DNA from: Furcasterigmium furcatum
Lineage: Eukaryota; Ascomycota; Sordariomycetes; Glomerellales; Plectosphaerellaceae
Assembly (NCBI GenBank): GCA_001599815.1
Contig: BCIA01000005.1
Span: forward strand, 1,839,088 to 1,903,087
DNA length: 64,000 bases
Direction of reading: 5' to 3'
The notes under the pieces were generated by a model. The model made no database searches and was not told where the DNA came from. It worked only from the letters and a program-made list of their open reading frames with translations. This document shows positions 1 through 11,434 of the stretch, piece by piece. A program made the position numbers and the translations under genes. How positions within the stretch are numbered: position 1 is the first letter of the stretch; each line of letters opens with the position of its first letter.

Positions 1-1971
1 TAAGCGGAGGGGGTCACCGGGTCTGTTTTCTTGCCCGGACGGACGCCCGGCCAGACAGATACTGCTTCCAAAGCCCCAATCGGGCCAATCTCGCGTCATG
101 GTGACGGCAGCATCAATATACTCCTCGTGCTTGCTCCGTCGGACAGATTCCAAGCTTGTTCTGCGAATCGACATCCGCCAGCCTCCGCCACGCATCGGCG
201 TCGCGGGCTGGGCTGGTGAGAACCGCGGGACACATGCTACCCCAGCCGAGAATGGAGCGATCGTCGGCCAAAGACCCGTCTAGAATCGCCCCTACCCCAG
301 GCACATCGACTTGGCCCCAACCAGAGAGCCGCTGCCCGCCAGCAGGAGGGGACGCCGGTGCCGAGCTCGCGGGCTCCAAGTCGTGGCCAGTTGAGTTTCC
401 CACCGGAATACAATGGGGAAAACTATTTGAGAGTGCGCTCACTAGATCAATGCCCGCCCTAGGCTAGGTACGGATCGAAGTCCCCGATGGCAACAGTCAG
501 ACAGGAATTCCAACCATCCGCCCGTATCGGACTTGGTGCATCGAGGAAATACGGCGGGTACCGAATAATCTGAGAAAGCGAGTTAAAGGAAATCTGTCTC
601 TTTCCCTCCGAGGGCGCCTCAGAGTTGTCTCATCCAGGCGTTAGTTGATAATCACCCAAGAGCACTACATGCCAACTCGTATCGGCTTTCGTGCGGACTC
701 GATATCACGGGCTTTATCCTCCAGGAAATATTCTGGAGGGGCACCAGGATGCCCAACCCTGAACAAGGTTTCTCGGCTCCAGGGCGACCCGGTGAGAATC
801 ATCACCGAGGTGTCGCGTTAGAAGACCGAGAGTCGATCATCGGCGTTTCGGTCGGTGGGGGGAGCTGCCCTGTGTGCCCATCAACATTCTGGCCAGCTTG
901 CAAGACAGGCCTCGCTCAGCATTGTGGGCTGCTCCCCCGGTTGCGAGATATTTTGGTCCATGATGGAATGAAGGCGGAACAATGTCATCTGGTCTCCTTG
1001 CGCGGCCGACCCGCACGATGACCTCATCGTTTCTTCCTGCTGGGCTTGCAGGGGTCAGAGCCTCCCCCACAAACTGAACTTGGCCCGAAAGTCAAGAATT
1101 CGAGCCAGCTTCTGGCCATTCCGACGTCGAAATTACAAAATCGGTGTAGACGTCAATATGTGGTGGGCAGGCGGGGTTTCGAGCCCTGTCCAGGGCCGTC
1201 CCGATATTCCAACCCTCGGGCAACATCCAGACAACCTGGTTCCTTGGAAGATCGCGCCCATTGCGCGATCAGGCCTCGATGGGTGCCTGCGCCTGCGCAG
1301 CTCGTCCACGTGGAGAACCATGATATGTGAGCCGAGCCGGACAAGCCTGCGAACTCCAAGGCACCGGCCTCTGCCACACGATGTTCTGATGGTCCCTGAC
1401 GAGATCCTCGGATTCTCCCGCTCTGAGATGGATGCCCCCTTGCAGAACCCAGCTTGACGGATCTCCTTAGAGAGGAACGACCCTGGACCAGTTCGGCTGG
1501 TGCGCAGATCCAAGAGTTGGGTCAGAAGATAACGTGCTAGTCGATCAACCGTCGTACTTTTGATCGGTGCTGGATCGACAACAGAGTCAGCACCTCCGCA
1601 AGCGAAGGCCGCCGCCATCTTGGGAGCCTGTCGTCGAAACAAGCTTGCACGGGCTCGCTGCTGATGCGATTCCTCAAAACTCTACCAAGCCAGCCACCGG
1701 AAGCGGAGGACACACAGAATGACCTAAGATGTGAGAAGCGTGAACTGATAACGCCGTCCGACGCTGGCGCCACTGGTTGGATGTTCCAATCAGGGCTCGG
1801 CGTCTGACCTGGGGCTACTCGTAATAAGTTAGCTTGAGATATTCCCTCAGCGACGGTGGAAGTGAATGTTCGACATTGAGGACGAGTTCTCTCGACGATA
1901 TTTTCACAATTCTTTCCGCAATCATTTGAAGATACCCCAGAAATTTGTGACAGTCCTGAGAAGCACTCAGA
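1..1971. other. No confident gene; upstream region
   Basis: Several open frames of 60-170 codons exist on both strands here, but none has a recognisable domain, a plausible splice pattern or a family I know. The last few hundred bases are presumably promoter and 5' leader of the DUF3602 gene that starts at 1972. I see no repeat or RNA gene. Confidence 0.5.
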
Positions 1972-2596
1972 ATGGACGCTTATCGCAAAGTCGGCCGCGG
2001 AGGCTCGGGGAACTTTATACCCAAGCAGCAGGCTGAGCAGGCCGAAGCCAAGGCCGGGGATCTTGTAAGTGGACCACCACCGCCGCCTCTTGTTCGATGA
2101 CATGTCGATGAGATGAGACTCATCACGGACTGTCCCTCTCCTAAGCCATTGGCCTTTCTGTTGCGCTGGGAGACAGTCATCCGTGTAAGTTACCACGACT
2201 GACCCTCCCCAGGACCTCGAAAAGATCGCCACCAATGCCACCGCCGCGACCACGGCCGCTGGTGGGAAGGACTACGCGCGCGCCGGCCGCGGCGGAGCGG
2301 GCAACTTCGTTGACCCTGCATCGCTCCCCGGCGCCAAGGAGCAGGAGGAGGCGGCGGGGCGGGCGCAGACCGCCGTCAAGGCGAGCATCGCACGGACGAA
2401 CAAGGGGTACAGTGGCCGCGGCGGGGCGGGAAACTGGACGACGGTGAAGCCCGGCGAGGACGAGACGGCGGAGCAGGACCAGCAGCAGGAGGAGCTGCAG
2501 AGGAGAGTGGTGGAGGATGTTGAGAAAGGCCTGGCGAAGCCTGGGCGGACGTACACGCAGAGCCCGACTGCGAAGGAGGATGAGGCAGGGAGGTGA
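1972..2596 (+). CDS. DUF3602 (Par32-like) protein
   Basis: Two exons, 1972-2064 and 2213-2596, joined by a 148-nt intron with a gtaagt donor and a ccccag acceptor, encode 158 residues. The protein has three copies of a Gly-rich signature: GRGGSGNF near residue 8, GRGGAGNF near residue 50 and GRGGAGNW near residue 98. That repeat defines the DUF3602 family. In budding yeast the family member Par32 is a phosphoprotein downstream of TORC1 that inhibits ammonium transporters; whether this protein does the same is inference. The rest is low-complexity, rich in Ala, Glu and Gln, with no membrane segment or signal peptide. The start is the first ATG in frame with the first repeat. Its 3' end faces RLP24. 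Confidence 0.85.
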
Positions 2597-2998
2597 GAGC
2601 TGGCCGGCATGAGAGAAACAGGGCGGTGGTTGTGATACCCGCGACAGACACTCGTTTGCGTGCTTTGGTTCGACCGGAGAGAATATCTCTTTTGTTCTAG
2701 TGCTCCATATCGTTACGGAGGCTCCTGTTCGTTCGACATTCATATTCAACTCTCGCCATACACAATTCATGGATATGAAGAAACTGCATGTCACGCATCA
2801 CTGGCGCTGCTCGGTCTGACGGTCCTGGACACATCAACATCATGACAACTTTTTGGTATCCTTCTCAACTAAGGGCCACAAACGCCGTCCGCCCCGCGCG
2901 CAATGTACGGGGGCTCAATGGAATGCTGCCAACCAGACCCGAACGCCGTGAGAGAAAACAAGATGGGGGAAAAATGATGACCAGCCACATCACCCAGA
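2597..2998. other. Convergent 3' region
   Basis: This 402-bp stretch separates the 3' ends of the DUF3602 gene (+) and RLP24 (-). It probably holds both 3' UTRs. I see no further gene. Confidence 0.5.
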
Positions 2999-3830
2999 TC
3001 AGTCCATGTCCATCTCGTCATCGTCCTCCTCGCCGTCAAGGTCGTCCTCGTCGTCGTCGAACGTCATGCCGCCGGCCTCGCGCTCCTCCACAACCTCGCC
3101 GTCGACGGTGACGCGCAGCCTGGCCTTCTCGCCGCCGAACACCTTGGTCTTGCGCTTGCTGTTGAGGGCCTCCTCGCGCTCCCTCTCGGCAACCTCCTCG
3201 GCGGTGGCGCCCTGCTCGGCGAGGGCGCGCTTCTCGGAGCCGCGCAGGCGCGGGAGGAGGTGCGAGTGCTCGGCAACGAGGCGGCGGGCGTCCGCGAGGG
3301 CGCGGGCGCGGTTGCCGGCCATGCGCTTCTTGTAGAAGACGCGCTCGCGGCGGGAGCGGATCTCGGACACGCGGTGCATGGCGTGGATGGTCTTCTGGAT
3401 GAGGTCGCGGTCGTAGCGGACGGGGATGTTGCGGCGCGCGGCGAACTGGAGGGTCGTGTCGACTGAGGGGGGTGGTTAATAGGAGGGTCAGGACAAGTGT
3501 AGGAGGGGTGTGCGGCATACCCTGCATCTCCTTGCCGGCGGCCTTGCGGTAGGCCTTGGTCCAGCCGATCTTTCTGGGGTTGCGCTTCATCTTGAAGTTC
3601 TTGTGGCACTTGCTCCTCTGCGGCGGATGTTAGCTGGGTCGAGGAGGGGGGCGGTCGGGGGAGACGCACGCAGAATCTGAAGGCGCGGCCATCATTGCGC
3701 ATGAATGTGATGCCCTTGGACGGGTATGCCGGCCTAGAGCAGAAGTAACATGTTTCGATACTGGGGGCGGCAAAGTCAGTCTCGAGTCTTTGACGAGGCG
3801 GTATTCTTCGAGGGGGTAGACGTACCGCAT
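2999..3830 (-). CDS. RLP24: 60S ribosome biogenesis factor Rlp24
   Basis: Four exons in transcription order, 3830-3826, 3760-3670, 3617-3521 and 3462-2999, give 218 residues. Rlp24 is a ribosomal-protein-L24e paralogue that occupies the eL24 site on pre-60S particles and recruits the AAA ATPase Drg1 for its own release in the cytoplasm. The N-terminus shows the L24e zinc site: C-x2-C in ETCYFCSRP (from residue 4), then FRFCRSKCH. The family core follows, RNPRKIGWTKAYRKAAGKEM. The C-terminal tail is strongly acidic (Asp/Glu-rich), as usual for Rlp24. Exon 1 is only 5 nt (ATGCG); without it the conserved MRIETC start cannot be made. It is divergent from PAM18. Confidence 0.93.
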
Positions 3831-4215
3831 GGCGCTGATCTATGGGCTCTAATGCCCAGCGATAATTGACTAAAAAAAGAGTGCTGAAGCCCCGGGACGT
3901 CGATTGTCTTGCTGAGGACTGTCGTGGTGAACCTCAAGCGTCGGTTGTTCTCCTCCAAAAAAGCTATGCCTGGCGGTGTTGAACATTCAGGGTCGATCTA
4001 AAAATTTCATGGTGGTTATCTAATCGGGAAGGCGGGATGACTATCGATAAGAATCTGTGGCCGTCCAGCCAATCAAGCGCGCCCGGCGACGGGAAAGACT
4101 CGGCTCAATCTTTTTTCGGACCAGAGTCGACTTCGCCCGACAAGAACCACTCCGTCGTCCGTCAACTCCTCCTGATCGTCCTGTCCCCCGACATCTCCCC
4201 CGAACGCCCTTCAAC
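3831..4215. promoter_or_regulatory. Divergent promoter RLP24/PAM18
   Basis: The 385-bp interval between the two start codons must hold both promoters. It contains an AAAAATTT core at 4000-4007 that resembles the ribosomal RNA processing element bound by Stb3 in yeast. CT-rich stretches precede the PAM18 ATG. Assignment of sites is by eye only. Confidence 0.55.
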
Positions 4216-4638
4216 ATGTCTGCTGTCGCTTGGGGTGCTGGCATCGCCGTCGCTGCCTTCTTCGTACGTGTATCCCGGTACTCCGCCGGAAAGCTGCGGC
4301 TAACAGTCCCAGGGCCGCGCAGGTCTCATCGCATGGCGCCGATCCCGCGGCGGCATCGGCGCAATGGGCCAGGCCTTTTACAAGGGCGGCTTTGAGCCCA
4401 AGATGAACAAGAAGGAGGCTTCTCTGATCCTCTCGCTCAAGTGAGTATCCGCACTCTTCCCCCTGCTCGGCCGACAAGGTGCTGACAACCCGGCAGCGAG
4501 GGCGCCCTCACCAAGGAGAAGGTCCGCAAGGCCCACCGCACGCTCATGCTCCTCAACCACCCCGATCGAGGCGGCAGCCCATATCTCGCGACCAAGGTCA
4601 ACGAGGCGAAGGAGTTGCTGGAGAAGCAAGTGTCCTGA
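4216..4638 (+). CDS. PAM18: Mitochondrial import J-protein Pam18/Tim14
   Basis: Three exons, 4216-4263, 4313-4440 and 4497-4638, encode 105 residues. Pam18 is the inner-membrane J-protein of the TIM23 presequence translocase motor; it stimulates the ATPase of mitochondrial Hsp70. A single N-terminal membrane segment (about residues 3-17) is followed by the conserved FYKGGFEPKM linker and a J domain. The catalytic HPD tripeptide is in LLNHPDRGGSPYLATKVNEA. Length and layout match fungal Tim14. Phases across both introns are consistent, with the second splitting an Asn codon. The ATG has the family-typical MSAVAWGAGI start. Confidence 0.95.
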
Positions 4639-5293
4639 TACGGCGATAGCGGTGTCCGGCGGCAGCCTGCAGCTTGCTGCTTGTGTACGACGATGTATAA
4701 CAATGTTTTGACATAGCGCAGGCGTTTGGATGATGAAGAAATAGCTGGAGTCGTTTCGTCATGGGACGATATGTGACTGCAATTGGGGAGGTCGGCCTCC
4801 GGGCTGGCTAGACATCTCTCTTCTCAAACACTTCGAATTCGGTCCCTCTTGCTTATGCCTTTCTCCCCAAAGTCCATTATCTTTGAAAGACCTTTCTTGA
4901 CTTGCATAACCCAGGTTTGACGGGCCATTCTGCATGAGGGCAAGACAGTCAGTGCATTATTACATTACCTTGGCCTTGCAGCAGCCGGCAGTTGCGTGGA
5001 GCCTGAAAATGAGTGAAGGGAACCTGAACAACTGCCCCTTCCTTCCTTTCTCTGCATAGCACCTTCCCTTGTTTTCCTGTTCCTGCAAAGGCAGGTACCT
5101 CACCTCTACTGGAAGCCAATGAAACTCTTGACGCGCGCCACAGTTGAAAGCGCCTCTTTTCGTCAGCGTCCAAACCTCGCCCTTCTCGTCGACACAACTC
5201 CTCCATCCGCGCAGACTCCAGGATCTCTATATCACTACGTCGCGCGCATTCGTTGATCATCGCATTCTATTCGTATCGGAAGACCAAGCCAAC
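4639..5293. other. Intergenic, PAM18 3' end and Gfd2-like promoter
   Basis: This 655-bp stretch holds the PAM18 3' UTR and the promoter and leader of the next gene. An in-frame upstream ATG at 5144 exists, but the homologous-looking protein begins at 5294. Nothing else is recognised. Confidence 0.5.
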
Positions 5294-7176
5294 ATGGCCT
5301 CCTCTCGCACCTTCGACCCGGAGTTCCTCCGCCAATATCTGGGCCCCGACGTTACCATTCTTGACCCGAACGAAGTCTCGTCCGATGAAGAAGAAGAGGA
5401 GGAACTGATTACGCTTCACGACACGCGTGACAAAGCATATGAGAGGCAATGCCGTCTGAATGCGGCTCTCAAGAAGCCCGACAGCAGGCACTCGCGCACC
5501 GCGCCCACAGTCTCCAAGCCAGACCCGGCCAGGGCCAAGGAGCTCTCCCGCTTGACTTTCGACGAGTATCGCGGCCTCAAGCCGGGTGACTATGCTGAAC
5601 CTGGCACGCAGTTCACTCACTGGAAACTTGTTGAGATGTATCAGCATTCCTACATTGGCAAAACCAACCGTGCCAAGGTATGCTGCCCGGCTGCCTTTAC
5701 GCAGTTGGATTCTGATTAAATCGATAGGCTGCCTATCTCTTCGACGAGATTCTCAATGGCTTCATCTGGGACTTGTGAGTGGTTCACCATCTTCTTCCTC
5801 ATCGCTGATCTCTGACTTCTCAAGCTTCTACCTCTACCATCCCAAGCACCATCGCAATCCTGCCAAGCTCTTCGTCCCGACTGAACAGTTTGTTCGCTTC
5901 CTTGACTTTGTCAACGCAACCATTGGCATTCAGCTGGCCATCCCTGATGGACTCCCCGGCAACTCCTTCAAGCTGACCTTCAGCCTCGAGGGGGTCAGCG
6001 GCCCTCGCTTCGCCGGTCGTATCACCCACAGCTCCGACTTCGATGAGCTGGTTGAGTTCCTGCCCGACTACAACGAGCTGGATGGCTGCAGAGACGCGCC
6101 CCAGTACAGCGTGGAGGATCTCATCAGCAAGTTACACGAATGGAGCGGCATGGAGGAGAAAGACCGGAAGAAGGAGGACGCCGCCAGGCACCGAGAGGGA
6201 ATGGTCAAGCGCAAGCTCGGCGATGTTCAGCTTGCCCAGCATCTCCTCGGCCTCCGCCCTCACATCAAGGGCCAGCGCCTTGACGCAGATGGAAACGTCA
6301 TCATGCTGGACGTCGACAAGGCTATTCCCTTCAAGCCCTGTGACGAACCCGTCTTCGTCGCCATCGACGTCGAAGCCGCCGAGCTGAACTCGCAGGTCAT
6401 CATGGAGATCGGTATCGCCGTTCTGGACACCCGCGATCTCGCCGGTGTTGCTCCTGGCAAGAATGGCCAGAACTGGTTCGCCCTTATCAAAGCGCACCAT
6501 CTTCACACGTACGAGTACCGCACCCAGCGCAACAGCAAGTTCGTCAAGGGCTTCCCCGACATGTTCCACTTTGGGTAAGTGAACTGTTGCATTCCACCTA
6601 GACACACACGCGATACTGATCATTCCCAGTGACTCCGAGCAGCCCAGCGAGAACGACCTCGCAAAGCGCCTCCGCGAGATCATCAACTCGTACATCAACC
6701 CCGATGGCGCCGATCCCAAGAAATGGGAAGCCTTCCGTAACCTGATCCTTGTCGGCCACGATTTCGAGTCCGACATCCGGTACCTCGGAACCCTGGGTTT
6801 CAAGCCTAGCAACTTCTTTACCTCCCGCGGCATCATCGACACCCAGGAGATGGACCAGGTCTCCCGTGACCACCCCACGGGCCGCAGTCTCGGCGCCGTT
6901 CTCAACGATCTCGAGATCTCCCACACATACCTCCACAACGCGGGCAACGACGCCGTGTACACCATGCAGGCCATGCTCGCCCTGGCCATCGAGGCGCGCC
7001 TTGAGGAAGTCCGCCAGGTCGAGGAGCTCGAGAGGGAACTCGGCCCCGACAAGCCCATTGCCAACTACGTGGCCCAGAAGGCCGATGTCCTGAAGGACTT
7101 TGACGAGGCGCAGTGGAAGAAGACCAGGCCTGGCGAGACGCGTGATGAGTGGACTCGGCGTTTCTACGGCTACTAA
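5294..7176 (+). CDS. Gfd2/YDR514C-like DEDDh-fold protein
   Basis: Four exons, 5294-5677, 5728-5774, 5825-6574 and 6630-7176, give 575 residues. The C-terminal half has a complete DEDDh exonuclease set: D325 and E327 in FVAIDVEAAE, D438 in LVGHDFESDI, and H496 with D501 in HNAGND. This is the Gfd2/YDR514C-like C-terminal domain. In yeast, Gfd2 was named as a genetic helper of the mRNA-export helicase Dbp5, so a role in RNA metabolism is plausible but not shown here. The N-terminal half has an acidic patch (SSDEEEEEE) and a conserved fungal region without a known fold. Because all five active-site residues are present, nuclease activity is possible. It converges on KU80. Confidence 0.88.
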
Positions 7177-7486
7177 GGCGCGCAAGAAGGCTGGGAAGAG
7201 CAGATGCTCCATTGGGCGATGTGTCGGTCAGTCCAGGGGAGCCTCCCTGGGGGTCATCGCGGCCAGAATCATTCAGAAATGGGCTGTTGTGGAGAACTGT
7301 GCATATTAGACAGTTCAAACAGCAGACAGCAGCAACAAAGAATCGTGGATGATCCAAGCGGTCGTTTGCCCCTGATGAAGCCCCACTGGACACATCCATT
7401 TGCTTCAAGGCACATTGATCGTATTGTACAAGTAATCCCTCGTAATCTCCTTAACAAATCGTCCCAAAACGCCAGGCGCTCTGTAA
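7177..7486. other. Convergent 3' region
   Basis: A 310-bp gap between the stops of the Gfd2-like gene (+) and KU80 (-). No gene is seen; both 3' UTRs presumably lie here. Confidence 0.5.
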
Positions 7487-9917
7487 TCATTTCACCTTGA
7501 GGAACTGTACCCGGTTAGCACAAGAATCACGGCACGAAAGTCACGTAGAAACTCACCTCCACCGCCTCCTCGCTCGTCACCTGCGACACCTCGCTCTGCC
7601 CGGCCTCGACGAGCCCCAGCCTCCCGGTGCGGATCTTCCACCACATCTCCCTCCGGTCGCCGCCGAGCTCTCCCGCGAGGAGCTTCTTCTTCAGATCCCT
7701 CACGAAGTCGTTGTACAAGCCCGGCTCCTCAAAGTTGATCATCTCCGTCCGCAGGACGCCCATGGCCTCGACGGCGCGCGCATACAGCGAGTCCCCGAAG
7801 CTGTCGGCGATGAGCTCCCGGACGACCTCGCCCATCTGCGTCGCGGCGAGGGCGATCTGGGCCTCGTCGGCGGCGGTGTCGAGGGCCTGCCTGAACTCGG
7901 GGACGGCATTGTCGCGGGACACGAGGCGGGGGCGCTTGGGCTGGGAGCCGAGGAGGGCGTCGACGTCGAGGCCGGAGAGGGGCTTGACGGTCTCGCGGGT
8001 GCGTTTGGACTTTGCCTTGGGGGGCACCTTTTTGACCTCTGCGGCGGTGATGAGGTATTTGGTTTCGGATTTTGCCTTTGCGAGGAGCGCCTTGGGGGGC
8101 TGGGCGAAGCGGACGAGGGTGGCGGGGATGGGGGGGATGTCGCCGTTGGATTTCACGGCGCGGGCGCGGACGGCTTGGTTGATGCGGTGGATGACGGGGT
8201 TGAAGGAGACGTCGGCTGTGGCGTACTCGGCGGGCTCGCTGGAGGGGGTAAGTAGGGAGACGGAGGCCGGGGTGGGATAGAGGGGGTCTTACCCGTCATC
8301 GTCTGCGTCGAAGGTGCTCAGGTCCATTGCGTCGACGAAGTCGCTCATGGCGTCTGTTAGTTCCTCGTTGGGGAGGAGACGGTGCTTGGTCAAAGTCTGG
8401 CCGCTGACGGTGACAACACGGTCAAGCGGGGGGAACTGGTAGCCGCGGACGTCCTCGGCGAAGGGGAGGGGGATGTCGTAGAGGCATTCCTGGTCGGTCT
8501 CGATGGAGGGCGCCAGGAGGACCATCTGCGGGTCTTTTGCGTCCTTCATGACAAGGCGAGCTACTGCGTATGATGATAGTTCGTAGAGGGCGTGGATCAG
8601 GGACGAGAGGGCGATTTGTGACTTCTCGTCAAACTTGCGTGCCACTGTCAGGCACGTCTCGCCCATGGTGAGGAAGGGCTCATGCTGCACTCTGGTTAGT
8701 ATGTCAGGCGAGCTATCCTCATCAGAGGTCACTTGCCTTCTCCGCAGGAATGAAACCAAGAATCGTAAAGCTCTTGGTCGTCTCAAGCTTAGTGATATTC
8801 CACTCGGATTCGCTGATATGGACCGCTGTCCTGCCGTACTCGTACCCCTTGGCGAGTTCCTCAAATTCGACGTCCTTCTTGCCACCAGGAGCATCAGGAT
8901 CATTAATCTTGTACGTCCGCGCATGCTTGACGGCTGCGTAGTCGGCGGTAGACTCCACTCCCTCCATTGCGTCTTCGTCTTGCGCGGGCTGGGCCTGGGA
9001 AGACCCGTCTTTGCCGGTACTGAGAATGACGGAGCTCGCCGTGATCGGCCTCGCGAGCTTGGTCTTGAAGTACCGCTCCACGTTGATGGTCATCGGTGTC
9101 GGATGCTTCGGGTCGTCTGGGTCTCCTAGCGTCAGTTGGCCATCGTAGCTCTTGTACGGTCTGACAGGCTTGAGACGGGGCTCGTCCAGCTCGTCGATAG
9201 CCTCTGCGATGGTGGCAAACTGTGCGTTGTTGCACTTGGAGACCAGGTCCTGGAGGACCTTTTCATTCTTTTTCTGCAAGGGGTCAGCATGTTTATGCGG
9301 TGCAGGAGTTGAGGAACGTACCTTCTGGCTCGGCTTATCTTCTTCCTTAAAGCCGTAATCCGCGTCATCGAAATCAATGCCCCTTGGCATGTAAGTCACC
9401 GTTTCTGAGAATCAGCAGGGCCAACTTACAAGACAATCAACTCCACGCCATCATCGTTGATCTTGGTGGTAATGTCCTCCAGGTCATCGCCGTCCATGGG
9501 CGCCGTGCCGTCCGTGATGAGGTAGACCCTCCGCTTATACTTGAGCTTCTTGGTGAACGCCGAGATCATGTCCACGGCGATGACAACAGCGGAGATCGCA
9601 TCTCCGGCCTCCGTGCTGCTGGGCACAATCGACGACTGCAAGTCCTTGAGCGACGTCATGCTCATGGGCCCGATGTCCTGCAGGACAGAGATGTTCTCGT
9701 AGCCGGCCTCATCTTGGAGGGAGTGGCGGGTCTCGTCGGCCCGCAGGCCGAGAACACCGACGGTCCAGGTCTTGCGGGACGCGGCGACGGTGGTGCAGAT
9801 CTTGTCCCAGACATAGCGCATGCCCCAGTCGAGGTCGGATTCGATGCGACCGTTGTGGCAGTCGCCCATGGGCGCGCCGAGGTCAATGATGAAGACGGAT
9901 GCCTCCTTGTCGGCCAT
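7487..9917 (-). CDS. ku80: Ku80, DNA end-binding subunit
   Basis: Six exons in transcription order, 9917-9430, 9382-9322, 9273-8737, 8684-8293, 8238-7557 and 7504-7487, encode 725 residues. Ku80 pairs with Ku70 to bind DNA double-strand ends for non-homologous end joining and telomere maintenance. The N-terminal von Willebrand-like domain begins MADKEASVFIIDLGAPM. The Ku core contains VERYFKTKLARPITASSVIL, then ESEWNITKLETTKSFTILGF, then MGETCLTVARKFDEKSQIAL. The C-terminal arm and Ku C-terminal helical domain end in FLKVK. The intron at 8685-8736 has a GC donor (AAG|gcaagt) and is the best way to keep frame. The 48-nt intron at 9274-9321 is a multiple of three and open, so retention cannot be excluded. 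The last exon is 18 nt. Confidence 0.93.
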
Positions 9918-10421
9918 TGTGGGCGTTGTGGACGAGAGGGAAGGCGTGAGAGGTCAATTGAAGAGAAAGAAGAGTCTCTCAAGGCATGGCGTATTTTATG
10001 AGGAGAATAGAGGCTTCCAAGTGCTCCAGGCAGCCAGGCTCCTTGAGTGACGTCCGGGGGTGAGATGAACCCTGAGGTCGGATGGATCTACGCAAACGCG
10101 CCCGGGCCACGCTGAAAGTCCCGCCTGCAGCTCGATGCGGACGCGACAACACGTGATCTGGCGATCTCATTTAGGGGAATACCCCCCTAAACCAAGTGGA
10201 GATGGTACCGCCGTGGCAGACCGGATTTCAGCTGGAGAGCGCCTGAAGCACGCCCCACAGTAGCTGTATATCGCAAGAGCTCGAAATAGCGGGCGGGAAG
10301 CTCCGGCGTTCTTAAACCGTCGTATGATATCAACGACTCTCTCTGGGACAGGTCCTCGGGCGCAACTTGACCCTGCACAACTTCATCATCCGTTAAGTGA
10401 CCCGAAGAAGAGAAAGACACA
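9918..10421. promoter_or_regulatory. Divergent promoter KU80/TMEM205-like
   Basis: This 504-bp interval separates two divergent start codons. I did not identify specific sites. Confidence 0.45.
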
Positions 10422-11189
10422 ATGGCCTCCTCAGCCATCTTCTCCGTGGCGCCGTACCACATCATCTCGTAAGTCGCCAGTCGCAACACCGAGTCCTGAT
10501 ATCGTTATCTACTCAGTATTCAGAGCTGTACTGACGTCGTCTTCCCAGCTACGGCACCCTTCTGGGAACCACCTTCTTCCACGTATGCAGGCCCTGACAT
10601 GCCTCCTCCGACCGCGTTTACTGCGAATCATCCAGCTAACGCCGCCAGTCCTTCGTCAATGGGATCACCATGTTCCGCGTCCTCGAGCGACCCTCCTTCT
10701 CCGCCGCCCAGAGCGCCCTCTTCCCGATCTACTTCTCCCTCCAGACCGCTCTGCCGATCGTCCTCGCCCTCACATATCCCGGCAGCTCCGGCCCCCTGGG
10801 TGTGACCTCGGGAATCACTGGCTTCCTCGACGAGTCGAACCGCTACGACACCCTGCTGCCGCTTGCCGTCGCATTCGTCACCGGCGCCGCCAACCTCTTC
10901 GTGCTCCTCCCGGCGACCACCAAGATCATGGCCGACCGACGTGCACAGGGTATGGCACACTCCACTATTCTATCCGTGCGCCCTCCCGGCACAGAGAACC
11001 GATGCTAACACCGCCCCTACAGAGAAGAAGGACGGCAAGAAGAGCTACGACCCGCCTCCCCACTCGCAGGACATGGCCGCCCTGAACAAGAAGTTCGGAA
11101 AGACGCACGGCATCTCCTCCCTCCTCAACCTCGGCACGTTCGTCGCCATCGTTGCCTACGGCTTCACGCTGGGAGCGAGGCTGTCCTAA
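10422..11189 (+). CDS. TMEM205-like (DUF4149) membrane protein
   Basis: Four exons, 10422-10468, 10549-10582, 10649-10949 and 11023-11189, encode 182 residues. It begins MASSAIFSVAPYHIISYGTL. Four hydrophobic segments are visible: near residues 10-30, 50-70, 95-115 and at the C-terminus (SLLNLGTFVAIVAYGFTLG). The spacing and the GTTFFHSFVNGITMFRVL motif match the TMEM205-like/DUF4149 family of small multi-pass membrane proteins. Molecular function is not established in fungi. The intron before the last exon has a clear branch site (gatgctaaca). It is divergent from KU80 and converges on a small unknown gene. Confidence 0.85.
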
Positions 11190-11434
11190 AGGGCGCAACC
11201 GAGCCGCCTTGGTAGTGCAGCAAGAACGGGAGTGTTGACGAGGCCATCCCGGCCATGATCTGATTGTATGTTTCCGCTAGACGTAATTGTACAGAATGAA
11301 AGCCGCCCCGAGCGGCATGATGACCCTTGCCAAAAGTGCAGCCAAACTCCCCGAACTCCTGTCTCGCTGATGAATGCCGAAACCGAAGCGCCGGACGCAG
11401 AGAACTCCCCCGAACGCGAAGAATGATGCGCAGG

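Noticed and set aside
1168..1186. A tRNA B-box-like GTTTCGAGCCC sequence (a similar GGTTCGAAAC near 17448)
   Set aside because: Neither has the exact GGTTCGANNCC spacing, an A box upstream or a foldable cloverleaf.
1133..1642. A 169-codon minus-strand frame near the window start
   Set aside because: No domain recognised and several overlapping frames are equally open; kept as non-coding.
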